A stretch of 64,000 nt of DNA from an uncultured Clostridia bacterium (GTDB lineage: Bacteria > Bacillota > Clostridia > Oscillospirales > Oscillospiraceae): contig CAKNZJ010000265.1 of assembly GCA_932222125.1 (NCBI GenBank), positions 1 to 64,000 on the forward strand, written 5' to 3'. Position 1 is the first letter of the stretch. Every line of letters starts with the position of its first letter. This document shows, piece after piece, positions 58,540-64,000 of the stretch. The notes under the pieces are model-generated. The model saw only the letters and a program-made list of their open reading frames with translations, was not told the origin of the DNA and did no database searches. Both the position numbers and the translations under genes were made by a program.

Positions 58540-61167
58540 ATGCGCAAAGAGCTTCCAAAGGTGTATGAGCCTCAGGAGGTAGAGGGCCGTGTCTATCAAA
58601 TGTGGGAAGACAACGGCTGTTTCCGGGGAAACCGTGACCCGGCAAAAAAGCCCTTTACCATCGTTATGCCCCCTCCCAATGTTACCGGCCAGCTCCATAT
58701 GGGCCACGCCATGGACTGTACCCTTCAAGACATTCTGATCCGTTTTAAGCGGATGCAGGGCTACGCCGCCCTGTGGGTGCCCGGTACCGATCATGCAGGT
58801 ATCGCTACCCAGATCAAGGTGGAGGAGGAGCTCCGGGTCAATGAGGGCCTAACCCGTCACGACCTGGGCCGGGAAAAATTTCTGGAGCGGGTGTGGGCCT
58901 GGAAGGAGAAGTACGGCGGGCGCATTGTAGCCCAGCAGAAAAAGCTAGGGGCTTCTTGTGACTGGGAACGGTCCCGCTTCACCATGGACGAAGGCTGCTC
59001 CAAAGCGGTTCGGGAGGTATTTGTCTCCCTCTATGAAAAGGGGCTGATCTACAAGGGCAGCCGTATCGTCAACTGGTGTCCCCACTGTGTCACTGCCCTA
59101 TCCGACGCAGAGGTAGAGTATCGGGATAAACCCGGCCATCTGTGGCACATCAAGTATCCCATTGTGGGTCAACCTGGCCGTTATGTCGTGGTAGCCACCA
59201 CCCGGCCTGAGACCATGCTTGGGGATACCGGTGTGGCGGTCAGTCCCGCCGACGGGCGGTATCAGGACATCATCGGCAAGCAATGCCTGCTCCCCCTGAT
59301 GGATCGTGAGATCCCCATCGTAGCCGACGAGTATGTGGATTTGGAATTTGGCACGGGCTGCGTGAAGATGACCCCAGCCCACGATCCCAACGATTTTGAA
59401 GTTGGTCTTCGCCATAATCTAGACACCATCCGGGTGCTGGACGACCACGGCGTGGTCAACGAGAACGGCGGCAAGTACCGGGGCCTGGACCGCTACGAGG
59501 CCCGGAAAGCAGTCATCGCCGACCTGGAGAAACTGGGCTTGTTGGAGCGCGTGGAGGATCACCAGCACAACGTGGGCACCTGCTACCGCTGCCACAACGA
59601 CGTGGAGCCCATCATCTCCGCCCAGTGGTTCGTGAAGATGGAACCGTTGGCAAAGGAGGCTCTTCAGGTGGTGAACGAGGGAGAGACCAAGTTTGTCCCC
59701 GAGCGGTTCTCCAAGACCTATGTCAACTGGATGGAAAACGTTCACGACTGGTGTATCTCCCGCCAGCTCTGGTGGGGCCACCAGATTCCCGTGTGGTACT
59801 GTGAGGACTGCGGCCACATGACCGTCGCCCGGGAGGACCCGGAGGTGTGTTCCAAGTGCGCGTCCACACACATCCAGCGTGATCCGGACGTGCTGGATAC
59901 CTGGTTCTCCTCCGCCCTGTGGCCCTTTTCCACCCTGGGCTGGCCGGACAGGACCCAGGACTTGGACTACTTCTACCCCACCGACGTGTTAGTCACCGGC
60001 TATGATATCATCTTCTTTTGGGTGGCCCGGATGATATTTTCCGGCTGTGCGCACACCAAGCACCCTCCCTTCCACACGGTCCTCATTCACGGTCTGGTGC
60101 GGGATGACAAAGGCCGCAAGATGTCCAAAAGCCTTGGCAATGGCATCGATCCGCTGGAGGTGGTGGAGCGATACGGCGCAGATGCCCTGCGCTTCAACCT
60201 CATCACCGGAAATTCTCCTGGCAACGATATGCGCTTCTATATGGAAAAATGCGAGGCCATGCGCAACTTTGCCAATAAGATTTGGAACGCCAGCCGGTTT
60301 GTCCAGATGAACCTCACCATCGGTGACTGCACCCTCCCCGGCACTCTGGAGCCGGAGGACAAATGGATCTTGTGCCGCCTTGGGGAGATCACCAACGAGG
60401 TGACGGAAAACATGGAGGCATATGAGCTAGGGGTTGCCTCCGCCAAGGTATATGACTTTATCTGGAACGACTACTGCGACTGGTATATTGAGCTGACCAA
60501 GGCCCGTCTTCAGGGGGAGGACCAGCAGGCCAAGGAACAGGCCCAACAAGTGCTGGTATATGTCCTCACCGAGACTCTGAAGCTGCTGCACCCCTTCATG
60601 CCCTTCCTCACCGAGGAAATCTGGCAGTCGCTCCCTCATCCAAGCGGCTTTCTCATGCTTCAGAGCTGGCCAAAGGCCGACCCCGCCTGGGCCAGCCCAG
60701 AGGCAAAGGAATCCATGGAAGCGGTTATGGATGTCATCCGTGTTGTCCGCGCACGCCGGGCAGAAATGAATGTGCCCCCTTCCAAAAAGGCTGCCCTCAC
60801 CATTGTCACCCGTGCGCACGACGTGTTCGCCGCTGGTCAGGCCCACCTGAAGCGCTTGGCCTGGGCCTCCTCCGTGGATATCCAGACCGATGACCTAGCC
60901 GATCCCGCCGGCATGGTGTGCGATGTCACCCACACGGCCAAAGTATACTTGCCCCTGGCAGACCTGGTGGATGTGGCCCAGGAGAAAGCGCGGCTCACCA
61001 AGGAACTGGGCAAGAAACAGGGCGAGTTAAAGGGATTGGAGGGCAAACTGTCCAACCCCGGCTTCCTGAACAAAGCCCCTGAGGCAGTGGTAAACGCGGA
61101 AAAGGAGCGTTTGGAGAAGTTAAGATCCCTCATTGCCAAGCTAGAGGAACAACTGGCTAGCATGTAA
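58540..61167 (+). CDS. valS: Valyl-tRNA synthetase
   Basis: 875 residues, class I synthetase that charges tRNA-Val. The HIGH-type motif lies in PPPNVTGQLHMGHAMD, the KMSKS motif in DDKGRKMSKSLGNGIDPLEV, with the editing domain (TTRPETMLGDTGVAV) between, and the C-terminal coiled coil KARLTKELGKKQGELKGLEG. The start at 58540 follows GAGAGGAG by nine bases; the frame running back into the T-box is not coding. Confidence 0.97.
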   Translation: MRKELPKVYEPQEVEGRVYQMWEDNGCFRGNRDPAKKPFTIVMPPPNVTGQLHMGHAMDCTLQDILIRFKRMQGYAALWVPGTDHAGIATQIKVEEELRVNEGLTRHDLGREKFLERVWAWKEKYGGRIVAQQKKLGASCDWERSRFTMDEGCSKAVREVFVSLYEKGLIYKGSRIVNWCPHCVTALSDAEVEYRDKPGHLWHIKYPIVGQPGRYVVVATTRPETMLGDTGVAVSPADGRYQDIIGKQCLLPLMDREIPIVADEYVDLEFGTGCVKMTPAHDPNDFEVGLRHNLDTIRVLDDHGVVNENGGKYRGLDRYEARKAVIADLEKLGLLERVEDHQHNVGTCYRCHNDVEPIISAQWFVKMEPLAKEALQVVNEGETKFVPERFSKTYVNWMENVHDWCISRQLWWGHQIPVWYCEDCGHMTVAREDPEVCSKCASTHIQRDPDVLDTWFSSALWPFSTLGWPDRTQDLDYFYPTDVLVTGYDIIFFWVARMIFSGCAHTKHPPFHTVLIHGLVRDDKGRKMSKSLGNGIDPLEVVERYGADALRFNLITGNSPGNDMRFYMEKCEAMRNFANKIWNASRFVQMNLTIGDCTLPGTLEPEDKWILCRLGEITNEVTENMEAYELGVASAKVYDFIWNDYCDWYIELTKARLQGEDQQAKEQAQQVLVYVLTETLKLLHPFMPFLTEEIWQSLPHPSGFLMLQSWPKADPAWASPEAKESMEAVMDVIRVVRARRAEMNVPPSKKAALTIVTRAHDVFAAGQAHLKRLAWASSVDIQTDDLADPAGMVCDVTHTAKVYLPLADLVDVAQEKARLTKELGKKQGELKGLEGKLSNPGFLNKAPEAVVNAEKERLEKLRSLIAKLEEQLASM

Positions 61168-61220
61168 TATTTTCCAAACCTTCTCCCTTTCAGCAAATTG
61201 CGACTGAGGACAAGCATTAT

Positions 61221-61265
61221 AATGAGCGCGATGTGGAGCCCATCTCCACCTCGCGCTCATTTTTG
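61221..61265 (+). terminator. Terminator of valS
   Basis: ATGAGCGCGA..GTGGAG pairs with CTCCAC..TCGCGCTCAT followed by TTTTTG, about 55 bases after the valS stop. Confidence 0.85.
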
Positions 61266-61315
61266 CACTGAGAGGGCGGGGAGCCATCCCGATTTCAAGA
61301 AAAGGGGGACAAGCT

Positions 61316-61621
61316 ATGCCCATCACAGTCACCAATCGGGCCAACGCCACTACCATTCTGCTGTCCGGAGAGATTGATCATCACGGTGCCCGGACCATGA
61401 TAAGCCAGCTAGAAGAGACCATCTCCACCTGGCTGCCGGCCCATCTGGTTTTAGATCTGTCCGGGGTCACCTTTATGGACAGCTCTGGCATTGCCGTGCT
61501 GCTGCGCACCCTGCGGCAAATGAATCATCTGGGGGGCTCGCTCCGTGTGACCTCCATTCCCACCCAAGCCCGCCGGGTGCTGGATGCCGCCGGCGTAGGC
61601 CGGTTGATCACATTAGATTGA
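61316..61621 (+). CDS. spoIIAA: Anti-sigma F factor antagonist SpoIIAA
   Basis: 101 residues of the STAS fold. LSGEIDHHGARTM and the phosphorylated serine in FMDSSGIAVLLRTLRQMN are typical. In the forespore, dephosphorylated SpoIIAA releases SigF from SpoIIAB. AAAGGGGG lies before the ATG. First gene of the three-gene spoIIA operon. Confidence 0.93.
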   Translation: MPITVTNRANATTILLSGEIDHHGARTMISQLEETISTWLPAHLVLDLSGVTFMDSSGIAVLLRTLRQMNHLGGSLRVTSIPTQARRVLDAAGVGRLITLD

Positions 61622-61639
61622 GCAAGGAGGGTTACATAG

Positions 61640-62089
61640 ATGCGAGTGAGTGCCATTGACCAAGCTGTCATTTCCTTCAGTTCTCGTTCTGCCAACGAGG
61701 GCTTTGCCCGGGCTGCAGCAGCTTGTTTTGCCGCCCAGTTAGACCCCACCCTAGACGAACTGGCCGATATCAAAACCGCCGTTAGTGAGGCGGTGACCAA
61801 CGCCATCGTCCATGCCTATCCCGACCGGCTGGGTAAGGTAACCATGCGCCTTCGCCTGTATCAGGATGGTCAGCTGGAAATCCAGGTCAAGGACACCGGT
61901 ATGGGTATCCCCGATGTGGAGCAGGCCCGCACCCCTCTGTTTACCACCGGGAACGAGGAACGCTCCGGCATGGGCTTCACCATTATGGAGAGCTTTATGG
62001 ACAAACTTCAAGTGCGCTCTCAGGTGGGTCGAGGCACCACAGTTACCATGCGCAAGCGAATCGCCCGCCGGGCGGGCGTTCCCCGGTGA
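61640..62089 (+). CDS. spoIIAB: Anti-sigma F factor SpoIIAB
   Basis: 149 residues, GHKL serine kinase. N box EAVTNAIVHAYP, G1 VKDTGMGIPDVEQAR and G2 ERSGMGFTIMESFMD are intact. It binds and silences SigF and phosphorylates SpoIIAA. AAGGAGG precedes the ATG 18 bases after spoIIAA; its stop overlaps the sigF start (GTGA). Confidence 0.95.
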   Translation: MRVSAIDQAVISFSSRSANEGFARAAAACFAAQLDPTLDELADIKTAVSEAVTNAIVHAYPDRLGKVTMRLRLYQDGQLEIQVKDTGMGIPDVEQARTPLFTTGNEERSGMGFTIMESFMDKLQVRSQVGRGTTVTMRKRIARRAGVPR

Positions 62090-62799
62090 GAGGGCTGGAC
62101 GCCCCCTCCCTGTTGGAAGCTGCCCAGGCGGGGGACAACGAGGCCTGTGAGCGCCTGCTGTTGGACAACAGCGGCCTCATTTGGTCTGTAGCCAGACGTT
62201 ACTATGGCCGGGGTGTGGATCCGGAGGATCTATACCAGCTTGGCTGTCTTGGCTTTCTCAAAGCCATCCGGGGATTCGACACAGAATACGGCACCCAATT
62301 TTCAACCTATGCCGTTCCCAAGATCGCCGGAGAAATCCGCCGCTTCCTCCGGGACGATGGGGCAGTCAAGGTCAGTCGCGGTGTAAAGGAACGAGCGGCC
62401 CTCATTCGACAGCACCGCCAAAGACTGAGCCAACAGTTGGGGCGGGATCCCACTCTTTCCGAGCTATCAGAGGCCACCAGCCTGGAGCCAGAAGATATCG
62501 CAACCTCAGAATCCGCCGTGCTGTCTGTGGCCTCCCTTCAAGAGGAGATGGGTGCAGACGGCTTCTCCCTAGAGTCTGTATTGGGAGACAATGGCATTGA
62601 AGACGATTTGGTAGAACGGCTTACCCTGCGTCAAGCCATTGACCAGCTTCCTGAGCGGGAGCGCACGGTTATTCTGCTGCGTTTTTTCAAAAACCTCACC
62701 CAGGAACGAGTGTCCCGGATACTTGGCGTCAGCCAAGTGCAAGTTTCCCGCATTGAGCGCCGGGCTGTGCAGCATCTCAGGGAGGCGTTGACAGACTAA
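62086..62799 (+). CDS. sigF: RNA polymerase sigma-F factor
   Basis: 237 residues. Region 2: LIWSVARRYYGRGVDPEDLY, LGFLKAIRGFDTEYGTQFST, YAVPKIAGEIRRFLRDDG; region 3: VKVSRGVKERAALIRQHRQR; region 4 HTH: TQERVSRILGVSQVQVSRIE. The first forespore-specific sigma factor. It has a GTG start that overlaps the spoIIAB stop and no separate ribosome-binding site, so expression is coupled. Confidence 0.95.
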   Translation: MRGLDAPSLLEAAQAGDNEACERLLLDNSGLIWSVARRYYGRGVDPEDLYQLGCLGFLKAIRGFDTEYGTQFSTYAVPKIAGEIRRFLRDDGAVKVSRGVKERAALIRQHRQRLSQQLGRDPTLSELSEATSLEPEDIATSESAVLSVASLQEEMGADGFSLESVLGDNGIEDDLVERLTLRQAIDQLPERERTVILLRFFKNLTQERVSRILGVSQVQVSRIERRAVQHLREALTD

Positions 62800-62839
62800 T
62801 TAATCCACCTGTCGCCCTCCAACTATACTATCCACCTGC

Positions 62840-62862
62840 TAAAGGCCCCGATGGGGCCTTTA
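62840..62862 (+). terminator. Terminator of the spoIIA operon
   Basis: TAAAGGCCCC-GAT-GGGGCCTTTA followed by CAATTTTG, 40 bases after the sigF stop. Confidence 0.75.
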
Positions 62863-62950
62863 CAATTTTGCCGCCTCATATTATAATGTGAAAGAAATTC
62901 TAACAGAAGCACACCGATGGGGCTGCTGCCCCATGAAGGGAGACGGCACT

Positions 62951-63919
62951 ATGCGACCCAATATCCTGTACATTGTGGTCCCCTGTTATAATGAGGAGGA
63001 GGTCCTGTCCGAAACTGCCCGCCGCTTAGGGGCCAAGCTTAGGTCACTGATGTCCACTGGTAAAATCGGTCCCCAAAGCCGCGTTCTATTTGTCAACGAC
63101 GGTTCTAAAGACGGCACTTGGCAGGAAATTTTGCGCCTTCACAAGGAAAACCATCTGTTTTGTGGGGTAGATCTGTCCCGTAACCGCGGCCATCAGAATG
63201 CTCTGCTGGCCGGACTGATGACCGCCCACGAAAAAGCTGACATGGTGATCTCCATGGACGCCGACCTTCAAGACGATGTGGATGCGGTGGACGCCATGGT
63301 AGACAAATATCTGGAGGGGGTGGACATCGTGTATGGTGTGCGTTCCTCCCGGAAGAAGGACTCCTTTTTCAAGCGCACCACTGCTGAAGCATTCTACCGG
63401 CTGATGAACTGTTTGGGCGCGGAGACAGTATTCAACCACGCTGATTACCGTCTCATGTCTCGCCGGGCGCTGGAGGGTCTGGCTCAATTCAAAGAGGTCA
63501 ATCTGTTCCTTCGCGGCATAGTCCCCATGATCGGCTATCGCACCGACGTGGTAGAGTATCAGCGGGGAGAACGCTTTGCCGGGGAGAGCAAGTATCCTTT
63601 TCACAAAATGTTCTCCTTTGCCATGGAAGGGGTCACCTCGCTGTCTACCAAGCCCATCCGTTACATCGCCGGGCTGGGTTTCTTTATTTTTCTTGTGGCA
63701 GCCGCTATGCTGGTATACTCTGTGGTCCGCTGGGCCACGGGAGCCACCATTATGGGTTGGGCCAGCGTAATGTGCTCTGTTTGGGCCATCGGCGGGCTGA
63801 TCCTGTTGTCCTTGGGGATTATCGGAGAATATGTGGGCAAGCTCTATCTGGAGAGCAAAGGCCGTCCCCGCTTTATTATTCGGGAAATACTAGACGATGA
63901 CCATGGGCCAATATCCTGA
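62951..63919 (+). CDS. Polyprenyl-phosphate glycosyltransferase (GT2, GtrB/DPM1-like)
   Basis: 322 residues. The GT-A domain has LYIVVPCYNEEEVL, FVNDGSKDGTWQEI, SRNRGHQNALLAGL and the DXD-type ISMDADLQDD. Two C-terminal membrane spans (YIAGLGFFIFLVAAAMLVYS and SVWAIGGLILLSLGIIGEYV) end in GKLYLESKGRPRFIIRE. Such enzymes load a sugar on undecaprenyl phosphate for export and use in wall or polymer decoration. I place the start at 62951, with AGGGAG before it, since family members begin there. The last 80 bases of the window are AT-rich and empty. Confidence 0.88.
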   Translation: MRPNILYIVVPCYNEEEVLSETARRLGAKLRSLMSTGKIGPQSRVLFVNDGSKDGTWQEILRLHKENHLFCGVDLSRNRGHQNALLAGLMTAHEKADMVISMDADLQDDVDAVDAMVDKYLEGVDIVYGVRSSRKKDSFFKRTTAEAFYRLMNCLGAETVFNHADYRLMSRRALEGLAQFKEVNLFLRGIVPMIGYRTDVVEYQRGERFAGESKYPFHKMFSFAMEGVTSLSTKPIRYIAGLGFFIFLVAAAMLVYSVVRWATGATIMGWASVMCSVWAIGGLILLSLGIIGEYVGKLYLESKGRPRFIIREILDDDHGPIS

Positions 63920-64000
63920 GCCGCCCCACTCTCATCTATTTTAAGAATGGGCAAAATTTTTTAAATTTTTCGCCTGTCGCTTGCATTTTTCCCTCGCAGT

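Noticed and set aside
1..64000. CRISPR array, tRNA or rRNA genes
   Set aside because: No regularly spaced direct repeats, cloverleaf with CCA end or rRNA-like segments were seen on either strand.

Overview
The window comes from the chromosome of an endospore-forming, low-to-medium GC Bacillota, most likely a gut Clostridia of the Oscillospiraceae (Flavonifractor / Lawsonibacter / Intestinimonas type). This placement is inferred from gene content: sigK, the spoIIAA-spoIIAB-sigF operon, hprK, LL-diaminopimelate aminotransferase, a glycine-rich type I glutamine synthetase, pyruvate phosphate dikinase, a T-box in front of valS and a CIRCE element. No rRNA is present to settle it.

Layout. 1-1.8 kb holds the decayed 3' part of a siphophage tape-measure gene. 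2.0-6.9 kb is an accessory stretch: a VanZ-type membrane protein, relics of small genes of the kind carried by integrative elements, and an AT-rich gene for a secreted four-repeat protein. 7-13.7 kb is core metabolism: dapF-dapL, glnA with a leader hairpin, and ppdK. 14-21.2 kb is a cell-envelope locus on the minus strand. It contains a small membrane protein, a signal peptidase, a YidC insertase fused to a CDP-glycerol-phosphotransferase-like domain, a three-part HTH/nucleotidyltransferase/choline-kinase fusion, a second LicC-like nucleotidyltransferase and a BCCT choline/betaine carrier. Together they look like choline uptake, activation and attachment to a teichoic-acid-like polymer. 21.6-33.4 kb is mostly housekeeping (lipoprotein, sigK, hprK-glmS, rpmB, der-plsY-gpsA, yceD-rpmF, S66 peptidase, ECF S component). 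33.6-37.4 kb holds an alpha/beta hydrolase and a phaJ-phaE-phaC polyhydroxyalkanoate operon. 37.7-39.8 kb holds a GNAT enzyme, mreB and a strongly promoted structured RNA that resembles 6S RNA.

39.9-53.0 kb is the most unusual block. It is a compact, intact, one-direction set of phage head and contractile-tail genes of the PBSX/xkd kind, wedged between rlmH and the mreB/ncRNA region. It has terminase, capsid, portal, connectors, sheath, tube, a frameshifted tail chaperone and a complete baseplate. It has no recognisable tape measure, tail fibre, lysis gene, integrase or repressor. A 226-residue soluble protein occupies the tape-measure slot. This looks like a domesticated particle (gene-transfer-agent-like, or a very short-tailed PBSX relative) rather than a working prophage.

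53.1-64 kb returns to core genes: rlmH, walJ, murA, CIRCE-controlled htpG, T-box-controlled valS, the spoIIA operon and a polyprenyl-phosphate glycosyltransferase.

Start codons were moved downstream of the longest frame where a good ribosome-binding site and family N-termini supported it. Assignments rest on reading motifs and gene order only; no database search was run.
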